Of a stretch of 64,000 nucleotides of DNA, positions 22,076 to 33,636 are shown in pieces (within the stretch, counting starts at the first letter, position 1; each line of letters opens with the position of its first letter). Source of the DNA: Sequoia sempervirens (taxonomy: Eukaryota; Streptophyta; Pinopsida; Cupressales; Cupressaceae); the NCBI GenBank assembly GCA_007258455.2, contig VDFB02296709.1, positions 62,001-126,000 of the forward strand, read 5' to 3'. Made by a program: the position numbers and the translations under genes. The notes under the pieces are model-generated. The model was not told where the DNA came from. It did no database searches and worked only from the letters and a program-made list of their open reading frames with translations.

Positions 22076-25000
22076 TTCATAACATCATAATGTGAGGAAC
22101 ACTAAATTACATTTATAATAACTTAAGTGAACAAAGGATACAATAAATAACACAAATAAAGGAATTAGAGGTTGGAATAAATATATATTTATCACTCATG
22201 ATCAAGCTTCTCCATGACATCATCTAAGTGATACCCATAATAGTAAAGCCAACTACCATCATTACCATAGAAAGATCCTATAATAATCTTTCAATTTAGA
22301 CATAATGAATCCAACATATGGTGTTAACCTAAGATAATACATGTGAACATATCAAGATATATTCATATACATATATTGCCATGATCTCATACTTTTGAGA
22401 AAGAGTTGATAATAGAGTATCCTCTTTTTATTATAGAAGTTGTATTGAGGACAAGAAAATGGATTAGACCCTGAGAGGATGTTGATAGGTTAGGAACTAG
22501 AACAAAGAAGATTAATAGTCAAAAAACCATTATGGTAGCATCTAATGGGGTGTAATATTGATTAAGCAATGATAAGGCATAAGGATGCATAGAAAGACAC
22601 ATCTCTTCAGTGATAGAAGGATATATGAACATTTGGCCTCATTACAAGAGATACAAATAGAACATAATAGAATAGAAGTGGGAATAAGAAGAATGTAATA
22701 GATACTACCCAAGGATATCATAATGTGTATATATATGTGATAGTATTTTAATTCACACCTTTCAGTGCAACACAAAATGGAGTAAATGTGTGCTAAAATC
22801 ACTCTTCAAATAAAAAAGGGAAGCTCCTTGTAAAGTATTTTTTTCTAAAATTTAATAATATGTACTTGTAATTTATACTTTTATAATAATTTTTGGGGTA
22901 GTTCACATATACACATATATTTTTGGTTTTGCCTAGGGTAAATTCTAAGATTCTCTTCCACTTAAAGAAAGTGATTTTTATATTTTTCACTGAAAAGAAA
23001 TCTTATGACCAAAAAGTAACCTTGTTCAACTAAAATAAGAAATTGGATAATTCAAGAATATAAGAATTGAATAGGTTAAATTAGATATAACAACATAAAT
23101 GCTTTGGTAAATCAGTTGAAGGAATCAATACAAAGCCATGATTTCCAACTTTAAATAGATTTATAAAACAAATTTTGAAATTTTGTTAAAAGTAATTTAA
23201 GCTACTTCAACATATATGATAAAATTATTGAATAGTAAGTAAATGCAAGATAGTCAATAAATTCTATTGAATGAGTGACAAATTTTGAATTGACAACAAC
23301 ACTTAATAGAAATTTAGTAATATGTATGCATGGTAATTATCATTCATTTATGATTTAAGTGTAAACAAACATTTATTTATACTATTTACTAGAATTGCAG
23401 CATGAAAATGATTTAAAAAATTAACTACTAATTCTACCCTAGAAATAGGTATGCATGTATACAAACTTCATTATGAATTAATATTGACTAATAAAATTCA
23501 AACTTAGACATGCAATATATCAACTTAATTGATAAATTATTACAAAATCAAATAAAAATATTACCCTAAGTTTTTTTGTCTTTTTTACGTAAGAATAATT
23601 AAAAAATATATTTCCCTTTAGAATAAAATTTCCCTAAATTTAACTAAATAGAACTAAAAATGGGGATAGCTCCAAAAAAAAAAACTACTCAACCTCTACA
23701 TTGGAACTTCTTGGTGCTAAAATATTTAATAAACTTTGAAGGAACTAATCTACTCTGACTTTCCCTGACATTATCACTAAATCTAAATGTAGAATCGAGA
23801 CTTGAAGAACCAACTTTTATTCAAAGACCAATTTTTGGAAGTCCTTTGAATATTTCTTTTTCTTTTTAGAAATGAACTATGGTTGTTTCCAACACATACA
23901 TCTTATCAACTTGATAATTTATACCAAATTTTCTTTCACCAATTGTTGGAATTTACCTTGAACTCAAATCTTGTCTAAACTTTAAAATGCCTTGTATTGG
24001 TGTGTTGGCTACTAGGCATTTACATATTTGTAAAGGTCTTTTAAAAAGTAATTTCATGTGGGATGCACGATGGGATAGGCATGTGCCACAATTATAAGCT
24101 TTTCTTTTCTTTTTGTGAAGGTGCATTGTGCCTTAATGGCATGCACCATTTCTCTCTATTTTTATTTCATCGTTTTTAAATTTACACAAAGTGTACATCT
24201 ATTGATTGGTGTGCATCTAAAAAGTAAAATTAACATAAATTAAAATTCCACGTGCCTACATGTATACTTCATAAAGTGTGCACTGATTTATTGGTGCTTG
24301 CCATCACATATAATTGTAAAAGCTCCTTGCATTGTATTGATACATCCTTAATCTTAGATGCATGACATATTTTTTTGGAAAATTTCATCCTTTGCTAGGG
24401 TGCATGATTTTTCATCCTCATGCACCTTTACACTACTTTTTCATCATCCTTTATTCTAGTGTGCATTGTTCATTGTTCATTGTGGGTATTTTTCATTCCT
24501 CTCTGTACTTCATGTCAACACATCCTCTTTTTAAGCTAAACTCCTTTTCGACATTTTTAAAGACTTGTTGAGTATAAGGGCACACTAATTGCTTGAGGCA
24601 CACCATTACTTATGATGAATGATATTAAAGATTTATATTGGTGTACACATATGCTTTTTGACATGCACCGATACATTACAAGAAATATTTTGAAAGGCTC
24701 TAGATCCTTTATTGAGGTGTGCTTGCAATCTTCTTACATGCTTATACATTTTCTTTAATAACACATCCCTGAAACTCTTCACACACCCTTTCATTTTGTT
24801 TAGGAATATTTCTATACTTGATGCATCTTGTTACATCTTCCATTCATTTTTTCAATGACATTGATTTCTCCAAGTGCTGAAATTTACGATCTTGTGGGGT
24901 TAACAAAAGCAACCTACAAATTAATATGTAGAAAATAATATTTTGAAACATATTAAGGGTAGATAAATAAGAATTTCCAATGGATAAAATTGATTTAATA

Positions 25001-26369
25001 CATTTTTTTGTATGGGCACAAAACTATGTTTGTAGTAAAGAACGTATATAATATGAATAATATATAATATGCATCTATCAAACCTATCTTATGGTACCTT
25101 TGAATGTGTAAAATTGCTTGAATCTTTATGTTATCCATAGGTTATCTACACACCATTATGATTTCCTTCTTATTGCATCACCTTGAGGTTAATTTCTCTT
25201 AAAAATCTAAGCCTTTGAGCTTGTATTTTATCTTCAACAATGACATATGATTCTCTTAGTATATTGATCCATACTTCTTGCTATGTTCACTCAAATTTGA
25301 TATGTTTTTAGGGTAGAAAGTCCTTTTAGCATTTGGAAAGATAGGTAAAAATACAAAATCAGGTCTCACATTTATAAATGAAATGACCAACACATACAAA
25401 TTTTTAACTTTGACCACCTAAAAATGATATTTATGTTTTGAATTTTAAAATGATGCAAACTAATGAAATGTAGAACTCTTAATGTAGTATATGTTTATAA
25501 ATTTTTAAAGATATATATTTTTTTAAAATTTAAGAGAAGAATTTTAATTGCTGATTTTGTTTGGAAAAAGTGAGGTCAATGGAATGTCACAAAAAAGAGT
25601 AAATTCTATTTCTCCACATAAGCTACTTGAAAATCTAGTGCATGAGTTTTTTTTTTATGGATATTTATTTTTAATAATTTTTAAAGTTAAACTTAATCAA
25701 AATGTCATAATTTTCATGGGATGTCAACTTTTATCTAATTTTTTAATATATATTTAATAAAATATACCCTCTTGGAGAAGATTCTCTCCTCTAGTGCAAC
25801 ACATATTTAAAAAAAATTAAAAATGTTTTAATATATTTTTTAAAATTTCTAACCAGCTTCATGTTTAGTCATAAAATCTACTTACAATATTTTTTCAAAA
25901 ATCATAATAAAGTTGATTGAAATATATATTTTTTTGGATTCTAAATTTTGAGCTCTACAAATGGGTATTTTCAATTTTTTTATAAAAGTACCCCTAGTTT
26001 AAAAAATCTAAAATTGAAGTTATTTTTTTTCTTTTGATGAGGGGTTAAGCTGCCACATAAGTAGTCACATAATCAATTTTGAGTGAAATGGTTTTGATTA
26101 AAACTCTCTCAATCAAAATGGTTTCAACTAAAACCCTCTTAACTAAAAGAGTTTCACTTGAAACCTTGTATACTAAACAAACTTCTATTAGTTTTTATTT
26201 AAAAAAAATCCATTTGATAGTTTTAGGAGAAAGGGTTTCACTCGGAACTATATGTGCCACATGGTTTCAGGCAAAATAATTTTTCTTGAGACTATTTAGG
26301 ATGAAATTATTTTTCTATAAACTATTTTGTTGGCTGAACACAACTTTGTGCTTTTACTCAGACATAAAC
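22076..26369. other. Long AT-rich region without recognisable genes
   Basis: About 4.3 kb. Short open frames on both strands show no family resemblance. The part from 23990 to 24850 is full of recurring GTGCAT/GTGCAC-type words in T-rich sequence but has no clear period. A 30-bp minisatellite at 26088-26177 is listed separately. Confidence 0.55.
26088..26177 (+). repeat. Imperfect 30-bp tandem repeat, three units
   Basis: Units start at 26088, 26118 and 26148, each of the form (A)TGGTTT(N)A(N)TAAAAC...AACTAAA. They lie in one open frame and give three ten-residue repeats: MVLIKTLSIK, MVSTKTLLTK and RVSLETLYTK. Confidence 0.7.
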
Positions 26370-26745
26370 TATGCTATATTCTCTAATTGTCTTATTGATA
26401 TTCATTTCTCTTTTTATGCTAAGGCTATGATTTGTTCTAATATTCTCATATAGATTTAGGTGCAAATGCATAACGTTGCACTTAAAGTGGCACACCTACA
26501 ATCACTTTGGATCATTAGGGTAATGCATTGTATATGGTTCCTAAAGTTTCACCAACTTCACCCTTTAGAAGGGGTCACTCCCCTCCTTGTGGGAGATAGT
26601 TATAATGCTTATGGTGGACATAATTATCCAACACACGATTCCCAACCCCCTCCAAGAAGAGCTAAGGATTGGTTTTCTCATGGTCGGTCTCAACCCTTTC
26701 AATTGCCTTTAGCCTCTTATGAGCCTTATGATAAGTCCAAAGATT
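26370..26745 (+). repeat. Diverged direct repeat, left copy
   Basis: Matches 28815-29200 along its length, starting at CTATATTCTCTA and including TTTCTCTTTTTATGCTAA, GTGGCACACC and GGGGTCA, and ending near TCTTATGAGCCTT. One translation reads YGGHNYPTHDSQPP then RRAKDWFSHGRSQP, the right copy HGGYDPQSHASQTP then GRARDWFAYGWSQP, so it was once coding. The protein family is not recognised. Confidence 0.6.
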
Positions 26746-26789
26746 TGGACAACATTCACAATTGGAGATTGACCATTTTTCTCAATATC

Positions 26790-27600
26790 TCCTATAAATC
26801 ATTACTAAAGCTTTTGCTCTCAAGTTGTGTCATCTTCTTCCTTTGATTATTTTCTCCAAGAAAATTGGCTTCATAAAATCCAAGTAGATTCTTAATAGCA
26901 CCATTGTTGTGTGGGAAGGAATGGGATGAGCTAGGCATTCTCAACCATAAATCACTTTCATCAAGATAGATTTTTCCAACATTTATGATTGCATTAAGGG
27001 GTATTTTATCCTTAATATGTTCAAGCTTTAGAATTGGGTCCTTAATTTGTGCACTTGGTTCAAATGATTTTTGCTAATATTTTTTCTTGCATCATAATTA
27101 ATGATCATTAGTTTGATTCTTTTGAAATTTTCTATTCTATTTCCTAGGGATGCCCCTTGGCTCTTTCTTTGTATGTGCTTGATATAAAGGATTTGGGTAT
27201 TTTTTGGCTAATTCTCTATAACATAACCTAATTAAAGATACAACTCTACCCAACTCTACTACTTAGGTGGTCAATAATCATTTTGTTGATGATTTCTTTA
27301 TCACTCTCTCAAAGAAAGAAAATAACATCAAATAAGCTCTCAAGTAATTATATTTTCTTTGCAAAGCTTTAGGGTTGAGTAATCAGTGGAAAAAAGCTCG
27401 ATGCTATAGGATTTTTTTAGTTAAATCCTAATTGGATCAATTCATATAGGTGGAAATATAATGATCAAATGAAAGTGTTTATATTCCTTACTATACAATT
27501 TTCCTTTGAAGTGTCTTCATTCTCTATATGGCAAGTCTACCATTTTTGGAGTTGAGAAAAAAGTTGAGGCCTCTTTCCTTGGTAAGAATTTTTTAGGCGT
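26790..27600 (+). pseudogene. Highly degenerate LINE reverse transcriptase
   Basis: Across frames the order of non-LTR RT motifs is visible. GFIKSK-stop-ILNSTIVVWEG corresponds to GFxxGRxIxDxIxxxxE. FIKIDFSNIYD (about 26960-26995) is motif A. GCPLALSLYVL at 27148 corresponds to the GxPLSPxLF motif. FVDDFFITL (27282-27293 onward) is the catalytic FADD box. KALGLSNQWKKA follows, like SGLKxNxxKS. Many stops and frame changes separate them. The enzyme would have copied LINE RNA at the target site. Both catalytic aspartates remain in the codons, but the gene is long dead. Confidence 0.65.
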
Positions 27601-28814
27601 GCTCTAAAATTCTAGTTTGTACTCATGTTTATTATTATCCTTGCTTAGTGCCTTCAAAAGCCTTATATCAAAAGATTGAGAAACTCCTAAGGGATTTTTT
27701 ATTGTTTCCTTTGACCTAGGAGGATGATTCCATAAAGTGATTTAGGAGTTTTCTTGCCTCCCTTGAATGATTCTATTGGGCTTAGTTTGATTTCAATCCA
27801 ACTTCAAGGAATAACGTTATGTGCCAAATGGATTATCATGACCTTGAAGGGAAATGAAGCTTAAATTTTTTTATTTGGCATTGCATTTTTGTAGGGGTAT
27901 TTAATGGTTGTCAAGCTTGAAAGGGACTTGGTTTTCATAATCTCCTTATTATGAAAGAACTTGTCTAGATACAAGGCACTTTCATTATCAAAAGCATATG
28001 GAAAGCTCGGTAAGTCATGGCTTCTATGAGATGACAATAATTTTGTAAGGGTTTATTTATTAAACATTGTGCTCTATTTAACATTCTCCTATTACTTCTT
28101 GCCATGATCGATCTTGCTAATTATCCTTGGCTTCACACTTTGAAATGATTTTACAAAGGTATCACTTGGCTCTTCTTAACCTCTTTACTAAGACTACCAA
28201 AATTATTCTTTCTTAGCTTGAGGCCAATTTGAAGTATAAGATTTCTAATCATGATTTTGAGTCATTTAGACCATTATTGATCATGTTTCTCCTCAAATGC
28301 TTCATAAAATTACTATGAGAAGTTTCAAACCTTTGTGAAAAGATTGGAAATGGTATTTAGATACACCATTTGTAATTACAAACCATACAAGGGATATGAA
28401 TAGTTTTCTTCACACCCCCATATGATTTCAAAAAAAAAAAGGGATGACTTCTTCCATCCTCTTTGGGCACTTGGTAACACAACTTTTGAACTATTTGGTT
28501 GGCTATCCTTGACTTGAAACTTGCCCACTTTACAAGTGGTGCATTATTTACCAAGGTCTCCTTATTGGTACCAAGCCAACTTAGTGGGTGTTGTCAATCC
28601 ACATTATCCATTCCATGGACAATAAGAGACTCTCAAGCACCCTTTTTATTTTTTTCCCAAAGCTTAGGTTAATTGGCATTAGTTATATTACTCTTTAGGT
28701 CTTCTAGGCTTGAGCCTTTTTAATGACATGATTTTTTAGGAGATTGTTACTAAATTCATCCAATTTCGATAATTTTTTAGGGTGAAAATTTTATTCAATA
28801 TTTGAAAAGATTGA
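27601..28814 (+). other. Probable LINE 3' half, too decayed to define
   Basis: Follows the RT motifs. Short islands could be the zinc-finger/C-terminal part of a LINE ORF2, but no RNase H or clear Cys/His cluster was found. The poly-A run at 28430-28440 is not at a clear element end. Confidence 0.3.
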
Positions 28815-29200
28815 ATCTCTGCTATATTCTCTAGTTGTCCTATTGACAATCATTTCTCTTTTTATGCTAAGACTATGGTTTATTTTAATATATTTTTGTA
28901 GATTTAGGTGTAGACAAATAAATTTGCACTTGAAGTGGCACACCAACAATTGCTTTTGGATCATTGGAGTAAAGCACTATGAACAATTCCTAGAGTCTCA
29001 CCAACTCCGCCCTTTAATAGGGGTCATTCCTCTCCTTGTGGACATTGACATAGATATAGTTAGAATTCCCATGGTGGATATGATCCTCAATCACATGCTT
29101 CCCAAACCCCTTTGGGAAGAGCTAGGGATTGGTTTGCTTATGGTTGGTCTCAACCTTCTTGATCACCTTTAGTTTCTTATGAGCCTTGTGATCAAGGTGT
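28815..29200 (+). repeat. Diverged direct repeat, right copy
   Basis: Partner of 26370-26745; see that entry. The two copies bracket the degenerate LINE RT. Confidence 0.6.
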
Positions 29201-29659
29201 CTAGGATAGTGGAAAATTTTCATGCCTTACTTTGGCCATTTCTCCTATTCATGATACTCAAAAGAAAAAAATGAAGAGGGTGTGATTACTGGGTGGGTGC
29301 TTATTCCTAATGGCTAGGATCTTTTTAATGTCTAGAGAAATCATATGACCATGATCAACCTCCACCTCCCATTGTTTTATCTTTTGCTATTTAATAACTT
29401 TGTTTCTTGTTTTTCTCTTTCAATTTATCATTTAAGACTTGACCTCACTTAAACTTCAAACATGACTTTTCCACTCACCTTTCTTTTATAAATATATAAA
29501 TATTTATTACACCGAGGCTCCTTTTTACCATCAACGGCGTGCAGCGCTGCTAAAGGGATGCAAACGATCACAGAAATCTCGTCCGTTCATATTTTTGCCG
29601 TCAGTTTTACTTGTGATTTCAAAAGGATTTCGGTCAGATGGAAATCGAACTGTGTTCGC
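29201..29659. other. Transition to GC-richer sequence
   Basis: AT-rich to about 29510, then clearly more GC-rich and CpG-containing. The part from 29540 to 29660 may be a frameshifted continuation of the P450 pseudogene, but I cannot align it. Confidence 0.4.
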
Positions 29660-30058
29660 AATCTCTCTCGTAGCTCGCGATCTTTCTCTGTATTCTCCAT
29701 GCCTCTCCGTCTGCGTTGAAGATGCCATTGCCCAGCAGGTCGTGCATAATTTCGTTAAAGATCTTACCTTTGGGATAATTCTCAAATCGGGTCTTCGATA
29801 TGTGTTCTACGTTCTCTGGATTGGGCGAATCTCTTAATAGCTCTGTATACCCAAACGCCGAATTATCATGGTCTGTGTGGGAAAATCTCTTAATAGCTCT
29901 GTATACTATTCACGGAGCTTGGCTTGATTTTTCCAGAATGAAATCAAGCAACCAATGAAAGGATACGATTTGGGTTCACAAAACTTATCATAGCTCCATC
30001 GTTTCACTAGGAAAACTCCACATTTGAGCACCACAAATCCCCAAATTATAACGGCCAT
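29660..30058 (-). pseudogene. CYP94-like cytochrome P450, N-terminal fragment
   Basis: The ATG at 30058-30056 opens MAVIIWGFVVLKCGVFLVK, a membrane anchor. It is followed by the hinge EPKSYPFIGCLISFWKNQAK and [19 protein letters not shown]. After a frame change come [33 protein letters not shown] and the helix C motif [15 protein letters not shown]. This is the first third of a CYP94/CYP86-clan fatty-acid hydroxylase, an ER enzyme. Similarity stops at about 29660. A 23-bp duplication (29828-29850 and 29884-29906) inserts a second copy of the YTELLRD codons and destroys the frame. Helix I, ExxR and the haem-binding Cys are absent. Confidence 0.8.
29828..29906. repeat. 23-bp direct duplication inside the P450 fragment
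   Basis: AATCTCTTAATAGCTCTGTA plus TAC occurs at 29828-29850 and again at 29884-29906, 56 bp apart. It is the lesion that scrambles the P450 reading frame. Confidence 0.9.
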
Positions 30059-30289
30059 AGATCTGTTGCAGGAAAAGCCTTGTTTGCAGCTGTACCGATC
30101 GAGTACGGTAGATTTATAATATTGCAAATCCGCGTGATTTTGTCACCGACTTGTTTGGCACCGGACTATTTTGATCACATGTATGTGTGCTGTCCAGAAG
30201 TTGGAGAAGCAAAAGCATTATGTTTGATTCTTTTCTGCTCGTGCTTGCAGCTGCTACTGGCCTTATGTGTAATATTTTAATCACAGATC

Positions 30290-30778
30290 CGTGAATCTCC
30301 TCCACTGTTTTTCCATGGATGACGTATATGCAGAGGCCTTTATGTCGATCTTCAGGATTCTTGAACAACGCCTACCTAATTTGGGACCGGTCGTATGGCA
30401 TTTAAACATTAAAAATGAGAAATTTAACATAAACTCGCCTAGATTTTGCTTAATCTTTGGGTATTATGTAAGATTTGACAATGGAGTTTAAACACACGCA
30501 CAAGTTTAGGAGACTCGTCGAGCGACAGTGGGTAGAGGGACCCTCTGCAACTTTCCACCATGTGTATTAAATAAAAGTCTATTAATAAATCCTGTTCATA
30601 ATTTGAGTGATTTGTTCAAGCAAAATTCACCAAAACATCCAATTTCGTGGAAGTATCTCAGATTTATTTTCCATGGTGGGGTCTGCCTTGCCTGTGCTTT
30701 GGAAATTGTACAGTCTATGATTGAAGAAACTGCAGTGCCTAATGCAATGGTATCAGCCCCTGCAACGCAGAGCATATC
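30290..30778 (-). pseudogene. Possible second CYP94-like fragment (middle region)
   Basis: A 61-codon open minus-strand segment (30593-30778) ends with ISKAQARQTPPWKINLRYF and HEIG, resembling the CYP94/CYP86 mid-region (x-S-x-x-R-x-x-x-P-x-WKIKRxxNIGSE). Further downstream on the same strand (about 30295-30365) GLCIYVIHGKTVEEIHGSVI resembles the following A-I-x-x-V-H-x-F-A-x-E-I-I helix. The order of the two is correct, but both lie upstream of the N-terminal fragment, so they would belong to another, truncated copy. The AGADT string at its start resembles helix I but the sequence after it does not fit. This is a weak call. Confidence 0.35.
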
Positions 30779-31289
30779 ATGAAAACATTAATGACTATCT
30801 AAATTATATAGAGGAGAATGATGGAAGGCCCAAATGTAAATTTAAACAACATAATGTATTAGTTAAATACAAATGAAAAAGTATGAATGCATGATATAGA
30901 ATTATAAATTAAAATTTCCTTTTTCAAATCATAATGTATTAGTTAAATTAGCACTTGCATCCATAGGAGGTTCAAGGGGTACATTGATAGGAAAGTAAAG
31001 GAAAAAATTAAATATATTTTAACATATATAATTAGTTATATAACAATATAAATATATACTTGTTTTGATTACAAATATGAATTTTGATTTATACAAAGAA
31101 TCATTGTATCATATTATTAGTTACATAATTTTGTCAAATTTCATTTTTTTTAAAAAGAAATAGATTCCTACGAAGAATCTAAGTAGCCACATGTTACTAT
31201 ATCTAGTCAGAGTGTTATGGCCACTTGGATCTTAGGAGAAGAAGGGAGGGCGAAAAAGGAAGGTGACTACACTTGTCTACTCATTATTT
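30779..31289. other. AT-rich spacer between gene fragments
   Basis: About 510 bp, A/T-rich with stops in all frames. Nothing recognised. Confidence 0.6.
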
Positions 31290-32165
31290 AGTAGGGGAAT
31301 TTTTATCAGATGTTATAGTTGGATATGCTCTCATAGACATATATGTAAGATGTGGAACCATAGACAAAACACCTGAATTGTTTGACAAAATGCCTCAAAG
31401 AGATGTCATCTCATGGAATGAAATGATATGATTGCAGAATGTGCACAAAATGGATTTTGCAAGGAAGCGCTCAAAATCTTTGAATTAATGAAGCACTATG
31501 GAACACCAACATTGTAAGCTTTGCTTGTGTTCTAGATGCATGTAGTCATGTAGGTTTAGTGGATGAGGGATGCACATACTTCACACGCTAGTAACCCTTA
31601 TTGCATTACATATATAGTTGATCATTAGGTGTGCATGGTTGACCTTCGTGCCCGTGTTGACTATCTTGAGGCCACCCTAAACATTATTATTAATATGCCA
31701 GTTAAACCTTTGGTGCCTGTGGATCATATGTGAATATAGGTTGAGTATTCCAACAACATTTCTTTTTTAGTTGGATCCTAAAAATGTTGCAACTTATGTT
31801 CTTCTCTAAAACATTTGTGCAAAAGTAGGCAAGTGTGGTGAGGTTCAAATAGTAAGGAGATTGATGAAAGATAGATGAATTAAAAAGATACCTGGATGTA
31901 GTTGGATTGAAGGTCATACAATGGTACATGCTTTGTGTGTAGGAGACAAATCACATCCACAAACATGGGAGAGCTATGCAAAATTGGAGAAATTGGCTTG
32001 GCAAATGAAGGCAGTAGGGTATTTCCAGAATCAAGACTTTTACTTAATGTTGTGGAATAGAAGAAAAAAGAATCATTTATCTAGTGAAAAGTTAGCAATT
32101 ACATTTGGTTTGTTAAGCATGGCCCCTAGTACAACTATTAGAGTTGTTAAGAACCTTAAAAATAA
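31290..32165 (+). pseudogene. DYW-type pentatricopeptide repeat protein, 3' part
   Basis: Plus-strand segments in PPR order: DVIVGYALIDIYVRCGTID, LFDKMPQRDVISWNEMI, AQNGFCKEALKIFELMK, CMVDLRARVDYLEATLNII with NMPVKP (E motif), then KIPGCSWIEGHTMVHALCVG, GDKSHPQT, EKLAWQMKAVGY and LAITFGLLSMAPSTTIRVVK (start of the DYW domain). Such proteins edit organelle transcripts; the DYW domain is a cytidine deaminase. Several frameshifts and stops are present. The deaminase HSE motif is changed to SSE, losing the zinc-binding His. The end (CxxCH and DYW) is missing. Homology ends at about 32160. Confidence 0.85.
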
Positions 32166-33330
32166 TAAAAGAGAATATATATTTTTAGTTCTATATGTAA
32201 TAATGGATGTTATATTGTATTACATCTTCATGATCCAAATTAAAATTTGATTATGGTCTATAAGTTTTGTCAATGTTAAGATATAGGCAACCAAGAAAAA
32301 CATTTAGAATATTATTCTGAAGCTAAACAAAACACAAATAATGCATATGTGTGACTGCGAAAATCTCTTAAATCCCTCAAAACCTTGAAAACCCTGCATC
32401 ATAATACTAACAGTATACCTTTGTTATCTTTTGAAAAGGATCACTACCCATGAAAATAATTGTACGGCCACTGTATTGACACAAACAAATTATAATTTTT
32501 TTTTATAAAATATTTTGGAAAGGACCTATCTGCATGACAATACTTTGGCAGTTATCAATGTTAACTTCACTAAATCCTAAACTTGTGTAGATATATCATA
32601 TATCAAACTCAAAAATGAAAAAATAAATAAATTCTTAAGTTATGCTTGCAATTAATCACTGCACAAGTTTGATGTGCATCACTTTATTCTTGCAAACACT
32701 TTAAACTCTATCGAATGACAATTGGAGGCAAGTTGGATAATAGTAGTAGCCATGGGGCAAGGTTGTGGCATATTCATAATAGGTAATACACTAGTAACGC
32801 TGTCCAAGTATGCTTCATACAACAATAAAGATAGCCCATAACCTCTACAAGTTTTACCAAGAAAATAAATGAACAAACCTAACAAATGTCTATATTTTTG
32901 GTAGAGAAAATAAAAATTACAATAAAAAACAATAAATATATCACCTGGAAATGAAGTTTAAAAGTTAATAAATAATACTCATTTATAACTGATGACAAGT
33001 TTCTCAAGCGGCACACTCTTCCTCTAATTAGTAAAAATACATATGCAAAATCCAATCTAATGAAATATCATAAGAATAATGCAATCACTAATATATCCCT
33101 AACAGATTTGATGCATATGTAACCTGGTAAAATGATTGAAAACCAAAGAGTAAAATTTACTCTAACCACCATTTATATAAAAATTAAGGAACAACCTCAA
33201 TGTTCTGGTAAGACTATCATTCTTATTACTTTTAACTAAATTGGTCTATTGAAAAAGACAACACTACATATATCTAAATTTACAATCTTTAGCTATACAT
33301 GAAATTCATTATAAACCACAATTACTTCAT
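32166..33330. other. AT-rich stretch without recognisable genes
   Basis: About 1.2 kb, no supported feature. The short minus-strand frame at 32679-32885 shows no family resemblance. Confidence 0.6.
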
Positions 33331-33339
33331 GACTATTGT

Positions 33340-33636
33340 GAAATACAGATGAAAAATATTTTTCATTTTAAGATCATAATCTTCACACATTCCACACTTT
33401 GTTATGGTACCATTAGAAAATTTAAAAACAATATTCATTTCCCGAGTTGGTTTTTGAAAAAGAAAATGCATGAATCTAGGATAGAATAGAAAACCAATCC
33501 AATATTTAGAGGAAAAATTTACACTAAAAATATCTATCAATTTGAAATACATTATGGGTTACAAATTGTAATATTATGGATTGGGGAAACTTGAAGTCTA
33601 TAAAATTTAATCATATATATTAAAATTATCGTAAAC
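33340..33636 (-). other. Intron 3 and possible remnant of the dioxygenase last exon
   Basis: Downstream of the exon 3 donor, a minus-strand segment near 33395-33425 reads FSNGTITKCGM, which could be the decayed SNGRYKSVxHR motif that opens the last exon of this family. The second His iron ligand and the RxS motif are not visible. Weak. Confidence 0.25.

Noticed and set aside
29530..29900. CpG-rich promoter of an intact gene
   Set aside because: The GC-richer stretch is explained by the P450-derived coding sequence on the minus strand.
30735..30778. AGADT string resembling the P450 helix I motif (AGxDT)
   Set aside because: Residues after it do not continue helix I, and no ExxR, PERF or haem-loop motif follows. 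The later WKI..RYF pattern fits the mid-region better, so I did not call an oxygen-binding helix.
33322..33552. 76-codon minus-strand frame as the dioxygenase last exon
   Set aside because: Only a short FSNG segment is suggestive; the second His ligand and RxS are missing, so it is listed only as a weak possibility.
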